This document shows positions 1-11,499 of a DNA stretch of 64,000 nucleotides, piece after piece. The position numbers were made by a program, and so were the translations under genes. The first letter of the stretch is position 1. Each line of letters begins with the position of its first letter. This DNA is from Thelephora terrestris (lineage: Eukaryota; Basidiomycota; Agaricomycetes; Thelephorales; Thelephoraceae), in contig WIUZ02000006.1 in NCBI GenBank assembly GCA_015956445.1, positions 1,178,001 through 1,242,000 on the forward strand, given 5' to 3'. The notes under the pieces were generated by a model that saw nothing but the letters and a program-made list of their open reading frames with translations, did not search any database and was not told the DNA's origin.

Positions 1-1
1 C

Positions 2-1230
2 GTGCCCGCTACGAGACTGCGTCTTCTGCGTCTTAAAACGCCAGGAATCTCACCACAAATCACTGTCCTCAAACTCGTCGTGAATCGGACTTACGTTACC
101 CACCGGAACAACGCGTCAGACTTGCTTTCACAAACCCTGGATGTGAAGCGTGGAACCCGGAGAGATACAGTGGGGCCTTTCGTACTGGGAGTGAGCCCGT
201 CGCAGCAGAGTGCAGAGAACGTGAAAAAATGGTCCGAGCTGAGTACAGGTGGAAAAGGTGTGTGTTTCGAGCGAGCTTGGTTATGACGCTGACAGTCACG
301 CACACCTCCCGTTCTTACCTGTCGATAAGCCGCTAGGACTGCTTCGAGGACGGGCAACCTGGTTGTAATCCTCTTCGGAGCCGGATTCTCGGCCCTTCTT
401 CTGTACGCTCTAACCTCAGAACTGTTCTCGAAAAACTCGCCAACTGTTCTGTACAAGGATGCTTGCAAGCTAATTGAAACATCGCCCCGTGTACACCTCA
501 AAATTCCCCTCCATTGCGAGTCATGCTGACAATACTTGGACAGGTTGCTCGGTATCTTCATGGACCCCTCACCTTTCACAACAACCCACCGAGCGCAATC
601 CGCCCCAGGCATCGAAACAGACATGTCTCTTCCTACATTCGCTCTGACAAATCGGGGAGGGAACACATGTTCCTACACTTTTACATCCAAGGCAGCCAAC
701 CTGGGACAAAGGCTACCGACACATCTGAGGGTCACTTCAATTCTATGATTCACTGGACCAGCGACGGCCTCTCACGGCTGAGTAACATGTCATTTGATGA
801 CGTAGTCGACGGAGTTAGGGCTCGCGCTGCAGGTGCAGCAGATTCGTCGAAGGCGTTGTTTAGGTTCCTCAGCGGTGAACATACGTCGCCGCCTTCACCC
901 AATCAGCCTCCAATCCGCGAACCCGCGCCAGTGGAACAGAAATCAAGTAGCGCTTGGAGTTTCGCTGGTCTGTTCTCCGGTATCAAGGGGAAGCGGCGCG
1001 GGGACGGCTTGGATGCGGCTGATGACAGGGTATTCCTTGAGGGTGAAGCCCACGCAGAGCTGGTTCGCAACGATCAAGGATACTTCGACTTCAAGGACCT
1101 TATCGTGGAGATACCGAGTACGTTGTTTCTCCAGACATATGTGCCCCACACGAGTGCCGACGACTTCCCAGATTCGCATGCTTCGAATCGTACACAAGTC
1201 GCCGTAATTCTGTCTGGACAAGGGGACTGA
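2..1230 (+). CDS. TIM21: TIM21, mitochondrial presequence translocase subunit (5' partial)
   Basis: Exons 2-257, 330-490, 544-1117 and 1172-1230 give 349 codons in the window; the start codon lies upstream. Tim21 is a single-pass inner-membrane protein that links the TIM23 translocase to the TOM complex and respiratory chain. A leader-like basic N-terminus is followed by WSELSTGGK, one membrane segment (about residues 95-113, NLVVILFGAGFSALLLYAL) and an intermembrane-space domain that opens GPLTFHNNPPS and contains GREHMFLHFYIQGS. It is interrupted by a Pro/Ser-rich insert before GEAHAELVRNDQGYF, as I recall for agaric Tim21. The introns are 72, 53 and 54 nt with GT-AG ends, and removing each restores the family reading, including VEIPNSHASNRTQV across the last join. 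Its 3' end converges on VMA7 with 83 bp between stop codons. Confidence 0.88.
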
Positions 1231-1313
1231 TCGCCAAACTGCTCTTGCATACTCAGTTGTACCATAGTATTGCACAACTTAACCTAATGACACTCCTCCA
1301 ACACGAAAAACAA

Positions 1314-1842
1314 TCACTCTCCGAATAGTTTCTGCACTCGCTTGAGCACGGAGTCCTTCGATGGGTCATATGGGTGATCTTTGGAGGGGATCTCTAGGAG
1401 GGCCGGGAATGCATTCTGGTACCGGTCGACCATAGGTCTAATCTTCTCTGCTATCTGAACATGCGCAGCCGCTGGTCAATGGCTAGGCGTCGTGAAAGGG
1501 CAGAACCCACACACATGTTGGTTGATGAGGAGGATGGCTATATCCTGACGTTCCGTGAACCTCTCAAAAGCATTCTCAATCGTCGAAATTTGTGTCTCTG
1601 TGAGAGAGGTTCAGTCAGAAAACCAGGCACCCAGACCGATGACCCTCACTGGAGTCGACGATGAGGAAATTCTTCTCGTGTTTCTCGTCAATGTGGCCAA
1701 TCCCAGCCAATAGTAGGCCGGTTATTGAGTCCTATGCAACAAGGAACTTCTCAGTTGCTCAGCGTGACTTGAAGAACCCAGTCAGAGTTACTTCATCGCC
1801 GATGACGGCCAGGAGGTTGCGATCTTTGAAGGATGTGGTCAT
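1314..1842 (-). CDS. VMA7: V-type H+-ATPase subunit F
   Basis: Exons (minus strand) 1842-1792, 1731-1650, 1597-1515 and 1454-1314 encode 118 aa, the normal length for this subunit. Subunit F sits in the central stalk of the V1 sector and couples ATP hydrolysis to rotation at the vacuolar membrane. The start reads [17 protein letters not shown], followed by [23 protein letters not shown], then [19 protein letters not shown] and a C-terminal VQKLFGE. The three introns are 60, 52 and 60 nt, all GT-AG, and each join falls inside a conserved stretch. The start codon is only 48 bp from the likely start of the divergent ECD gene, so the two must share a very compact promoter. Confidence 0.93.
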
Positions 1843-1890
1843 GGACGTCACAGTTACCGAGGCACACTCCTCATGATCCACGACCATCAC

Positions 1891-4840
1891 ATGGATATCT
1901 ACAACCGACCACCTGCAATATCTGAAGATACTGTTCAATATAGGCTCTACCCTACGCAGCAATCCGCTGACAAGGTCTCAGCGCTGACCCTCGCAACTGT
2001 GCTCAAAAGCCATGCGGATGATTTACTGCCCGGATTCTTATGGCACAGAGATCCATTTGAACTCAAGGTCGTGTCGGATTCGAGTGGTTGGCTGTTGGAG
2101 GGCACTGTGCGCGTCGGAGACTGCGTAGACGACGAATGGTGCGTCGTTTGGCTGCTCAGGGAGATCTCCAAGAAATGGGACGTCGTAATAAGGTCTGTTC
2201 CTCCCTACCCCACTCGCTCTTCGTATTAAAACTATTCCGCAGTGTATCGGACTCGGACGGAGAGTTCCTTCTCATCGAAGCAGCCGAGGTCATACCGCCT
2301 TGGGTGACACCTTCCAACGCCGAAAACAGGGTGCGCACCATTTCCCGATAAGATTGTGCAGTTGGGTGAGTATTTAAATACTCGTTTTTTCATAGATCTG
2401 GATCTACAACTCCCAGTTACACCTTATACCTCTCTCCTACACCTCTTCGTCCTCCTCAAGACCCCCCAAAAGACAAACACCCGGACGAAACCAGAGCGAT
2501 GACGAAGGCGTTGACTTCCTGGAGGATGATAGCTACATCTCAGTCAAAGATGCGTTGAAATTCATCAGGGATGAGACTGTGCAGACGAGAGCTCCGAGTG
2601 AGTTGGAAGATGTCGTCTGGAATCGAATATCACGGTACAGATGTTCATCATTACCACTCTTTGTGGGTCTAAACACCTCTTGAGATATCCTGCTGCCGCA
2701 ACTCAGCACACCCATGTAACAAGAGCTTGGTTGCCAACAGACATCGCGAAGGCACTCCGCGTTGACCCAACTCTCGTTCAGAAACCAGCGGAAACGTTCT
2801 ATACCCGAGACGCAATCCAACTTCGTGTGAGTGCGACGTTCCGCGCCCTCTATGACTATTTAACCCTCATTCACAGGCAGCCCATCGTATGTCAAGGTTT
2901 CCTCCACAGCCAACCGTCCTCACGACGGTGAGAATGACAAGAGTGGCTTACGCGCAGTTGGTCGGGCAAAAGTTTCACCCCACCAAGATATGGGGTTACT
3001 GGAAGGAAAAAGAGGGGACAAATGAGTGGCGGTGGAGGGATGTTGGGATGAAATTGGTAAAGACTCTCCTTTGGTGGACATGACTCGGCTTACGATTGGT
3101 CAATCAGGCATCCGGATTCGAGATGTTGTATCAGGAGAGCAAAAACCGTTCAGACGCGACAAGTAACACTGCCCAAGTGACTGTACGGCCTACCTTCTCA
3201 TGTCGATTGGCGGCGGCTCACGAGTACTCCAGGATGAAGCGCGAAAAGACGCTTTGAGACGCGATCCGGAATACGTCAGTTATGTCGAACGCCTGAGATC
3301 TGGAGGGTATTTCGGCTCAGAAGTTCCCGAGTCTAATTTATGGAAGACCTTGGAAAATAAGGCTGCTGCCGCCTACGTCGACTCCAGGAAGGAAGAGTAC
3401 GTGGTCCTCTCGAGCGTCCCGGGACTTGACCTGACCAGCTGTTCAGTGATGTGAGACGTCCTTCCTTTGCCTCGAAGATGAACGCTGCGCTGAAAGCTGC
3501 TGGTGATATCGATTTCTCGAAATGCCCAGAGGAAGGATCAGACAATTGGTTAGACGTTGGTGCGGAGGATTTCAATTTGCAGAACATGGAACCTGGACGA
3601 TCCAGCGGTGTTGACACGATGGGTGTTGATCGTAAGGAGGAAGAGCTGGTGCAGGACCAAGCTTTAAAGTTGAAATCACTTGCCCAAAAAATCGAGAAAT
3701 TCGTGGAAGGGGAAGGGGACCTGGATGGGGCGCTGTTTGATGAGTGGGTAGTCTGGAGTAACCGCGCCATTTTCATTGCTGATTGAACTGCTAGTGACGA
3801 TGCCGACGATGATTTCTCAGAAGGCATGCCCGATTCAGATGTCGACTCGGATCCCGAGGCTGGCGCAGACGTCGACGACGCGGCCAAAAGCCAACTTGTC
3901 CCCGGCTTGGAACTTGGAGAATATGGGAAGATGCCACCGCTTTTTTACGCAAACTCTCAGAAGGTTGGCCCAAATCCAGAAACGGAGAAGGAACCACCCA
4001 ATGAACCGGTTGTCGATGAAGATAAGGAACCACCACAGGTGATGAGACCAATTCGCCCACCTATCCTCCCAAGGGATAAGTTCGACGGCGTTGATTCGGA
4101 TGACGAAACCGACGAAGACGAGCTCCCCGTTTGGAATGAAGATTCGGATGAGGACCACCCTGAACTTGTTGGTGAGGTCGAGCCGGATATGAACGAGGAG
4201 GAGGAGGAGTTTTTGGCATTCTCGAGAAAGGCTCTTGGAATTTCGAACGAACAATGGAACGACATTATCAACGAACGGAAGAACCGCGGCGGTTTGTGCT
4301 ATTATCTCCGTTGACTCGATTCGAGTGTTAACACCAGATGCAGCCTTTGTACCTCACACTATCACCCTGCTAGAATCAAAACCGCAGGCTTCCGAACAAC
4401 CTCAGAACGGCGGCGGGACTAATATTTGGTCACAATCAGCCAACGGGTCCAATACAGGAAAAAACGCTGCGCTCGATTCTTTCGAGTCCGTTATGCAGGC
4501 CATGGACGTCGAGCTCGCTCGTTCACGACCATCTAACGGGAAGCATAAACCCTCCGCAATGAGCAAAGAGAAGGGAAAAGGGAAGGCAACAGAAGCCGCT
4601 ATTCCCGTTGACGGTGATATCGATGCCGCCATGGACGCAGAGCTCAAAGCGCTTCTTGGAAGTGAGGGGCTCGGTGATGAATCAGATGGTGACGAAGAGG
4701 GTGGGGACACTGGGATAGACTACAATCTGATCAAGAACTTTTTGGAGAGCTTCAAGAGCCAAGCGGGGTTGTCGGGTCCGGTCAGTAATCTGGCGGGAAG
4801 GTTACAACCGGACTTCAAGCTCCCAAGAGACTTCAGTTAG
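1891..4840 (+). CDS. Ecdysoneless/SGT1-family protein (ECD)
   Basis: Ten exons: 1891-2192, 2243-2330, 2396-2634, 2685-2826, 2877-3056, 3108-3176, 3233-3396, 3447-3743, 3795-4291 and 4344-4840, coding for 824 aa. The ECD family acts in pre-mRNA splicing and cell-cycle progression in animals; fungal members are thought to be transcription or splicing cofactors. Family signatures are WHRDPFEL near residue 51, LEGTVRVGDCVDDEWCVVWL, the block DSDGEFLLIEAAEVIPPWV with NAENR, GYWKEKEGTNEWRWRDVGMKL, DALRRDPEYVSYV and ALGISNEQWNDI. The C-terminal half is acidic and low-complexity. All nine introns are 50-65 nt. A second in-frame ATG at 1873 would add six residues; 1891 is preferred because it leaves more 5' leader. 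Do not confuse with the unrelated Hsp90 cochaperone also called SGT1. Confidence 0.9.
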
Positions 4841-4917
4841 AAGACAAAATATGCGTATAGTATTTGGCCTCCTTAGCCCCAGCGCAGAAGAGATTCAGCA
4901 ACCTTGTGCTACAACCA

Positions 4918-5826
4918 CTAGCTGTCGCGTCCTTTGACCCCCTCAGCTTCGAAGCCAGTTCTTGATTGTTCCTCTGACCGCCTGAACTCCTGCACACGCT
5001 CCCTTATCTCCTCCCTGCGTTGCGTCCCGAACTCTCTAGCTTCTTGCCTCGCACGAGCTAGGTTTTCTGATGCCTGTTCATGGCGTCGTTCGTACTCCAC
5101 AGGTGACCAAACGAATGCAGGGAGGAGGCTTATTACAGCAGACTACGGAGGGCTGTAAGTTACCTGCGCCAGCAAATCGATGAACATGATTCAGACGCAC
5201 CACGAACGCGACGCAAATAAGGATGTTATCTCGCCGTCTATCCTCCGGCGTCATGGGGCCGTTGCTCGGCGGAGCGTATTGATGTCCGTAGTGGGATTGT
5301 GAATAAGCGTGTGCTTGCGGTCCCCAAGAAGTCCCCCGATGTCTCCGACGTTCAATCTCACTCCTAAATTCCCAATCCTTCCCGGCTTCGGGACCAGACC
5401 ACCGTGAGGGGTGACCGGGTTTCTTTCCCGTGAGAACGTCATATGCGTCCTTTATCGAGCTAAACCTCTGGTCTCGTGTCCGTTTTGAAAGGTCCGATGT
5501 TCTGCTGTGAGTAGAATCTGGGTGGTGTACCCGAACGAGTTCGTAATCTTTCTCCGAAGGAACGGCGCTCGAGAACGTGAGGCTCCTGAAAGGCGACCGT
5601 TGAGTTGAAGAGACTCACACCTAGCTTTTACTTGTTTCTGACTTGCGCCTATGGGAAGATGGAAGATCTGGTACGGAGTCGGTCGCGGATGCGACGGGTA
5701 CGAAAATTGATGTTGCGGAGGAGCGACGGTGGCCAAGCACCGTCGCGTGCTGCTCACAGCGTGGAAAGGAAAGTAGACAGCTGCAGGAATTGCCAACGGC
5801 CTGGGGTGCAAACAAGTCAGGAGCAT
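4918..5826 (-). CDS. Mitochondrial-type J-domain (DnaJ-like) protein with one membrane segment
   Basis: Exons (minus strand) 5826-5619, 5547-5201 and 5142-4918 encode 259 aa. An Arg-rich, leader-like N-terminus with RRCLATVA is followed by a J domain: YQIFHLPIGASQKQVKARYY, then ELVRVHHPD, with the invariant HPD at residues 78-80. Such J proteins stimulate the ATPase of a partner Hsp70. Correct splicing uses GTGAGT at 5618 and leaves RYYELVRVHHPD intact; a nearer AG acceptor would disrupt helix II. A hydrophobic segment (about residues 178-197, ILICVAFV joined to SAVISLLPAFVW) precedes a charged helical tail rich in Glu and Arg. Fungal relatives are annotated as mitochondrial J proteins. It converges on ECD with about 77 bp between stops. 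Confidence 0.8.
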
Positions 5827-6303
5827 CGTCGGGAAACCATAAGCTCAGTTGAGAATCGTGGGCTTCGGGTGAACTTGGGAAACAGACGGAATGAACCCGA
5901 GAGCCTTCAATTATGGCCCGATGGGGTCACAAAGTCGAGATCGGTGACGAGGTCGCTGGATTCGCGATCTACGGAAGAGTCCGAAGGTTGGCTGCGATCG
6001 GCTCGGTGCCGTGAACCAGTGATCGGCACCAACGTCAGGGGAGAGAGGAGAGGGGAGGCTAGCTGGTGTGACCATCACCCCTCTTGTTTCTCGTCGCCCA
6101 TCTCACTCTCTCTTCCCTCGCTCGCAACATCTGCCCACAGTTCTTAAGTAGTATATTGCTTCCTTCACCTGTCCAGTCAGAATTTTCACTTGTGAGCGGC
6201 TCCTTCTAGGCTCTGTGTTCTACTGAGCGAGTGCTTGGTTCTACCCAACCCACACTCAGCATCGCACTACTTGTCGCAGGCCGCTCCCTCGTGTCAACCT
6301 TGG
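5827..6303. other. Intergenic region between the J protein and F-box gene 1
   Basis: About 480 bp between two divergent starts. Open frames here have no recognisable composition or motif. The right half is pyrimidine-rich, typical of fungal 5' flanks. I see no RNA gene or repeat; it probably holds both promoters. Confidence 0.5.
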
Positions 6304-7532
6304 ATGTCGGATCCACGACTACCACCAGAGATCCTCGACTACATTGTCGACTTTCTCCACAACAAAACTTGGTGGCTCAAAAGGTCCTGCCTTGTCGCCA
6401 AATCGTGGGTTCCTCGCACGAGGAAACACCTCTTCAACGAGATCGTAATCGTGTCCCTCAATAGCCTCGAGGCGTGGTGGAAGGTTTTCCCTGAACCAAA
6501 TAGCTCGCCTGGACATCACACCCGCTCCCTGTTCTTTCTTTCTGTGTACTTTATCTTCCCTGAGGCTGCGGGAGGGTCCATTTTGGTCCGCCCGTTTCCT
6601 AACGTCGTGCGATTGGTGATCTCGAGCAGTAAGGATATCTCGCACGTTCGCCTCCTTCCATAAATTCTCACCGGTTTCTCGAATTCACGCAGCTTGGGAA
6701 CTCCCCGCCCTTACAATCTCCCGATTCTGCGAACTCATCTGTTCCCTGCCCCTTCTTGAGGACGTGGAGCTCGAAGCTGACGGGATAGAGAAAGACGGCG
6801 ACGACGGTCCCGTATTCCAACCTCGAGCCTCGCCCCCGCTGACCGGAACCCTTTTACTCAATGTGTCCGGAGGGATGGAACACGTCGCTCGCGGATTGTT
6901 GGCCTTATCCAACGGCATCCACTTTCGGAAATTCTTCTGCACCTGGCATCTCGAGGAAGACCATCAATGGGTAGCGGCTTTGGTAGAGAGGTGTTCTCAT
7001 ACCCTTGAATACTTTGAAATCTATCGCAAAGGTCCGTTTCTTCCGCTTCCGTGATGGCGCCAGCGTCTGACTTGCGCTCGCGGTAGACCATTCCTCAGCA
7101 GCTTCGATCGACTTGTCCAACGCGACGAAGCTCAGAGAGGTGGCTTTCTGGTTTGACTTCGACGCCAACTGGATCACACACACGCTCAAAACCATCTTGC
7201 CTGAACACGGAGATCTACGAAAGATCTCGATATACATCAATCGGTCTTTTGACGGTTCTGCCGATGACCCCGTAAATTCAAAGATGACTTTCAGAGAAGA
7301 GGTTCATAGGCAGTGGATGGACCTCGACGACCTTCTCGTCCAGCTCTGGGAATCGCATTCGGTTCGCACCAAACTCATAGTGGAAGGGAAGCCAGGATGG
7401 GTGTACATAGTCGCTGCAGGCTTGTTGCCAAAGATAACGAAAAGAGGGGATAATCTAGGCTGGAAAGCAGCCTCGAATTCAGAGCGAATTTGGGAGAGGA
7501 TGCGAGGGAGGGAACTGCCGTGGGAGTACTAG
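6304..7532 (+). CDS. F-box protein, copy 1 of a local duplicate pair
   Basis: Exons 6304-6628, 6693-7031 and 7087-7532 encode 369 aa. The F-box is at the N-terminus (LPPEILDYIVDFLHNKTWWL, then CLVAKSWVPRTRKHLF), which would dock to Skp1 of an SCF ubiquitin ligase. The rest resembles the fast-evolving leucine-rich region of agaric F-box proteins, with NVVRLVIS, LPLLEDVELEADGI, LVERCSHTLE and ATKLREVAFWF. No substrate can be inferred. Introns are 64 and 55 nt. Copy 2 at 27284-28473 has the same exon lengths for exons 1 and 2 (325 and 339 nt) and the same splice sites; copy 1 keeps a longer C-terminus ending ELPWEY. An in-frame ATG at 6235 is not conserved in copy 2, so 6304 is preferred. Confidence 0.75.
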
Positions 7533-8070
7533 GATAATCCAGCTAGTGACTTACGCCGGTGCATAACAACATCTTCTGGTGCTGTGACCCTGGAACGACA
7601 AAAACAATGATCATCACCATCGACGAGCGGCATGGCTCACAACCGTCCCAGGGTGACGGAGAACCGCGTGTACATATCGAACTTATGCAACCCCCCCCCC
7701 TGCATTTTCTTGCTCTCCTTTTCCCCAAAAATTCCGCTGTCGTCCCGCGATTCAGGCCACCACATCTACAATAAACCGCAAGGGGCTGTGAGTCTCCGCC
7801 GGTCACGCAGGTTCTAATCGAACAGACAACGAGGCTCCCCTCCCTCCCGGTCGTGGGGATTACTGCTCGCTATTCAGGTTAAAATCATCACCAACTTCAT
7901 CAGTCTCGTTGTACATTACTATAGTCCCTCAAGCCCCCCGAAGCAAGCATTCATCTTTGCTGCCAGTGCCAGATCTATGACCCAACTCGTGGTGCTGTCG
8001 TCTTCTATTCAAATGCACACATTGTGAGTTGTAATAAGTAATAAGGGAACAAGGCTCAGTGAACGACTGG
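6304..8070 (+). repeat. Segmental duplication block A, left copy
   Basis: F-box gene copy 1 plus about 540 bp of 3' flank. The partner is 27284-28965 in the same orientation, about 21 kb away. Similarity by eye is high throughout, with small indels, and continues into intron and 3' sequences, so this is DNA-level duplication and not only protein similarity. Confidence 0.8.
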
Positions 8071-9162
8071 CGTGTGGCTCTGCCCGGACCCCAACGGACC
8101 GCCCGATCGAGCCCATATCTGGCTGACTCTTGCTGAGATGTGCCGTAGTAGGCTATACCGGAGCGCTCCCCACCAAAGCAGTTCTCCCTGCATCCCCCTC
8201 CCCTGCTCTGCTTCGAATTTTAGGCTGGATTCCAGCCTAGGTTACCGGTCCCCTTCTAGGAATCGCTCCCTCGATCGCGCCATCCTTGCCTGTGAATTCG
8301 AGGCTGGATTCCGGCCTAAGCTACACAACAGCCTTATCGAAGTGGTCATCGAAGGATCGAGGACCCAGAAGGAATAGAAAACTTATTCCTCTACTCAAGG
8401 TGTCCTCATAGGCCCGATTCTTTTCGTAAGGGTGCAAGTCTCTGCACAGGTGAAGAAACCCACTCCCGAGCCCAGCAGCAGGAGTCTCACAAAGGAGACA
8501 CGAGAATGGCCGTGAGTTTCGTCCTGCCGTACCATGGTCTCTATCTTTGACGATATGATCTACGCAGGAACCGAACGAACTCAACGCCAACAATCAATCA
8601 CACGCATTCCCTTGCCCATACCCTCCACTGGTTCGACCAGAGTCCATCCCGTTCGTGACAGATATCTTCCGATTGAAGAGAGGGCCTGGTAGCGGACTGA
8701 AAGTCGTCTCTGACGATGACCTTTCTGCTTGCACCAATGCCTTCTCGCGGTTGTCACTCGGCCCGCCATTTCCCCAGAGAGCTTTTGGAACCGATCTCTA
8801 CGATTAAGTGACAATCAGATGTCGTCGTTTTTCCCTCTATAAAGTAGTTTAGACATCTCGGACTGTGCTCAGATCGAACTCTGGAGCGTATTGCGGCTGC
8901 CACACCCGGGAACATGTCCAGGTGCAAGGCACGTCCGTATCACATATGAAATTTGGGCGCTTCAGAGCGATACGTATTATGACGGCCTCTCCGTTGAAAC
9001 CCATAATCAGTGACGGTGATTATTTATCTTTGAGGGAGGTCGTTCCCTTCCCATGCACACTCAAAGGTCTCCGAACGCATCGTGTGCTTAAAAGTAACAT
9101 GTATCGAATTCACCTTAATGTACATCGTGTTTTCTTACGCCCTATCACCTTGTCGACTTTCA
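7533..9162. other. Gene-poor spacer, left copy of duplicated flanks
   Basis: No gene is supported here. 7533-8070 has a related copy after F-box copy 2 (28474-28965), including a C-homopolymer followed by TGCATTTTCTTGCT and the phrase TACTGCTCGCTATTCAGG. The sequence near 8080-8110 recurs near 29270. From about 8868 the sequence is the left partner of an inverted copy at about 30880-31142. Two copies of the near-palindrome AGGCTGGATTCCAGCCT (one with a change) lie at about 8222 and 8301. Confidence 0.6.
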
Positions 9163-9500
9163 CTACATGAATTTACCGGCCTGCGGGAAGTTGTAAATGC
9201 GCGAGCCCATCGGTCCTTACGAAGCACTCACCAACGACATGAGACCGCCCATTCCTCCGCCTCCACCTCCACCAAGCTTGGACTGGACCATGAGTTTCAT
9301 GATGGTCATCCCAGCGCTGTTGATGGCATCTTGCTTGTTTCCTGAAGCGGAGCCTCCGGAAGAATCGAACAACTTGGAAGCCTCGGCCATGGCCATCGAG
9401 ATCAAGTCGGATTGGGAGCTCCCTCCTCCTCCTCCTCCTCCTCCTCCACCGGTGAATTGCTTCAAGACCTACACGGCGGTGATGTCGCACGTGAGCGATT
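8868..9500 (+). repeat. Segmental duplication block B, left copy
   Basis: Covers the last two exons of the beta-flanking-type gene and about 300 bp of its 3' flank. An inverted, diverged copy is at about 30500-31142. Shared pieces include ACCTGGACATGT, AATCACC followed by TCACTGATTA, and the exon phrase GGCGGTCTCATGTCGTTGGT when read in the other orientation. Confidence 0.75.
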
Positions 9501-10476
9501 GAGAGGGGAAGAGTGCATCGGGCCGGACCATACCTGCATGGCGGCGGCGCTGCCCATAGACTTGGAACTCATTCCATCAGAAGATCCCCCCTGATAGATC
9601 TTCCTGTGAGCTTCGGTCACCTCCTCCTCATCGATCGGTTCCTGATGCTACGAAATCGCCCCACGGCCTCGTCAGCCAAGAGGACTCAGGAGGTTATAAT
9701 GCTAAGCCTCACCTTGTGGGAGTTGGACTGGACGTGGCTGAGGGCGGAAGAGAACATGGAAGAGTCCTGGGAGGAACCATGGGCAGAAGCCTTCTTAACG
9801 ACCTCTTCCTCGTTGACTTCGCGATCCCGTCAGTCAAAACGACCGCGATCTGGGAGGAGAGGGGGAGCTACGCACAGAAGGACTGGTTCTCTCCTCCACC
9901 GCTGCGGTTGTGAGGGGAGTTGTACTCCTGGCCTCCAGTCTTGGAGTATCTCTGACCGCTATCGTCTCCATCGTCGTCATCGCCCCTACCACCACGGCGC
10001 TGAGGTTGATTATAACCCTGGCCTCCGGTGTTGGAATACTTTTGACCGCTATCGTCTCCATCATCGTCATCTCCCCTACCGCTACGGCGTTGAGGTTGAT
10101 TATAACCCTGGCCTCCGGTGTTGGGGTATCTCTGGCCGCTATCGTCTCCATCATCGTCGTCTCCCCTACCGCCGCGGCGTTGAGGTTGATTATTACCCTG
10201 GCCTCCAGTGTTGGAGTATCTCTGACCACTATCGTCTCCATCGTCGTCATCTCCCCTACCGCTGCGGCGTTGAGGCGGATTATAACCCTGACCTCCAGTC
10301 TTGGAAGTTCTCTGATTACTATCGTCCCTATCATCTCCATCATCTCCATCGTCCCCGCCACTCGGGCCTGGCGACGTCAAAAAACGTAAGATTCACATAG
10401 AGAATAATTGCAGTTTGCAGATCTACGAACGGCTGGATTTTGAATAGGCACTGAGGCCTTGCTGAGCTAAACTCAT
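9163..10476 (-). CDS. Beta-flanking-type protein (glycine-rich, DUF7721-like)
   Basis: Exons (minus strand) 10476-10431, 10367-9876, 9816-9713, 9647-9534, 9468-9232 and 9180-9163 encode 336 aa. The start MSLAQQGLSAYSK, a Gly/Asp/Gln-rich middle, EEEVVKKASAHG, DSSMFSSALSHV, SSKSMGSAAAMQ, LIGM-like LISMAMAEASKLFD, ASGNKQDAIN, MTIMKLMVQSK and the tiny last exon ending GKFM match what I recall of agaric beta-flanking proteins, named because they border the HD mating-type locus in many mushrooms. The function is unknown. Residues about 30-165 are near-perfect 30-residue tandem repeats (see separate entry). Five short introns (51-65 nt) are all GT-AG. A decayed inverted copy of its 3' half lies beside HD2 at 30493-30826. 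Confidence 0.75.
9931..10345 (-). repeat. 90-bp coding tandem repeat, about 4.5 copies
   Basis: Units of 90 bp start near 9931, 10021, 10111, 10201 and 10291 (the last incomplete). Each encodes 30 residues with GGQGYN, QPQRR, GRGDDDDGDD and SGQRYSNT in order. Unit length is a multiple of three, so copy number can vary without loss of frame. The charge pattern alternates Arg-rich and Asp-rich blocks, typical of disordered proteins. Confidence 0.9.
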
Positions 10477-11499
10477 AAACGTGTCCTAGTAAATCAGAGT
10501 GATCTATGAGCACGCCAAATATTTATCCTCCGGGATAGCACGGATGAGCTTACCATGGTTGAGGTATGAAGACTGATATCGTCAGATCGTAGCAAGAGTC
10601 TGAGAGAGAAAACGACAACCCCTGATATAAATATCCCCTCCAAGTTCCAGATCCCGGAGGGGCCCCTAGCGGACGGAGCCCAAATGGGGCCCCCCGCTAG
10701 TCCAAGAAAGGGATCACCTCCGGGTTACCATCAAGTCGTTGATGGTATGGAGGCGTCGGATTGTGCGAGGTACGCACGGGGTGGAAAAAGGAAGATTATA
10801 TTTGCTCAGAAACCAGAAGGGGGGGGGGCGGGAAGACAGGATAACAACATCTGCGGATGCAACAAAATGAAAGCGGAGAGAAAAGGAAAAGTATTAGAGA
10901 CGGTGACAATGATCAGTGGACACCAGAGGTGGCATGGAATGGAAACAAGCAAGGTGGTTGGGAAAGGGGAAGCGGGAAAGGAAGTCTACATATTTACGTA
11001 CGATTACAACAGCAAATGGGGATCAAGAAAATGAGACGTGTGGGTGACAGGCGACCCGAAACTTGTCCGTAAGTCGGAAGCCAGGTAGGGGAGGGTATGA
11101 GGAGGAGGGTGGGTGGGGTGGAATATCTAGGGTTAGTGAAAGAAAAGGGATAAAGAAAAGTCTAGTGTACGGAAAAGATATCAGAATAAACAGGGCAAAG
11201 CTTCTAGTAAAAGACGATAAAAAAACTACTAGAGAGAGAACGCATAGGTAAAGCCAAGAACAAAAGCGAAGAATGGAGACGTGGGTCGCGAGAGAGCTCG
11301 CCATTAGTGGTCAATACAGCGTTGTTGTAGAATCGCGTGATTGGTGACCGTTGCTCCATAACCGGAGATCACCTCACCTGAAGATGACCATTATGGTTCT
11401 TCGGCCACACCGCCCTTATCCGAGTCGCCTCTTCCACATACTACCACCGTAACGCCAGCGTCGCCGCAGTCGATGTGGCGATGCCAGAACCACCCCCGG
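10477..11499. other. Intergenic region between the beta-flanking gene and the SRPK gene 3' end
   Basis: A TATA-like ATAAATATTT (read on the minus strand) lies about 45 bp upstream of the beta-flanking start. The rest is purine-rich on the plus strand with short frames that lack family features. A short GC-rich hairpin at about 10665-10700 is the only structure noticed. No gene supported. Confidence 0.5.

Noticed and set aside
5605-6147. 180-codon plus-strand frame opposite the J-protein gene
   Set aside because: It overlaps exon 1 and the promoter of the J protein on the other strand; its Arg/Ser-rich reading has no family features.
9930-10345. Regular 90-bp repeats resembling a CRISPR array
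   Set aside because: The units are contiguous, coding and in frame, with no spacers, in a fungal gene.
10665-10700. GC-rich hairpin as a structured RNA
   Set aside because: The stem is short with a large loop and has no recognisable RNA family features.
10684-11251. Two plus-strand frames of 116 and 62 codons
   Set aside because: Lys/Gly-rich composition from purine-rich DNA, with no motif and no splice partner.
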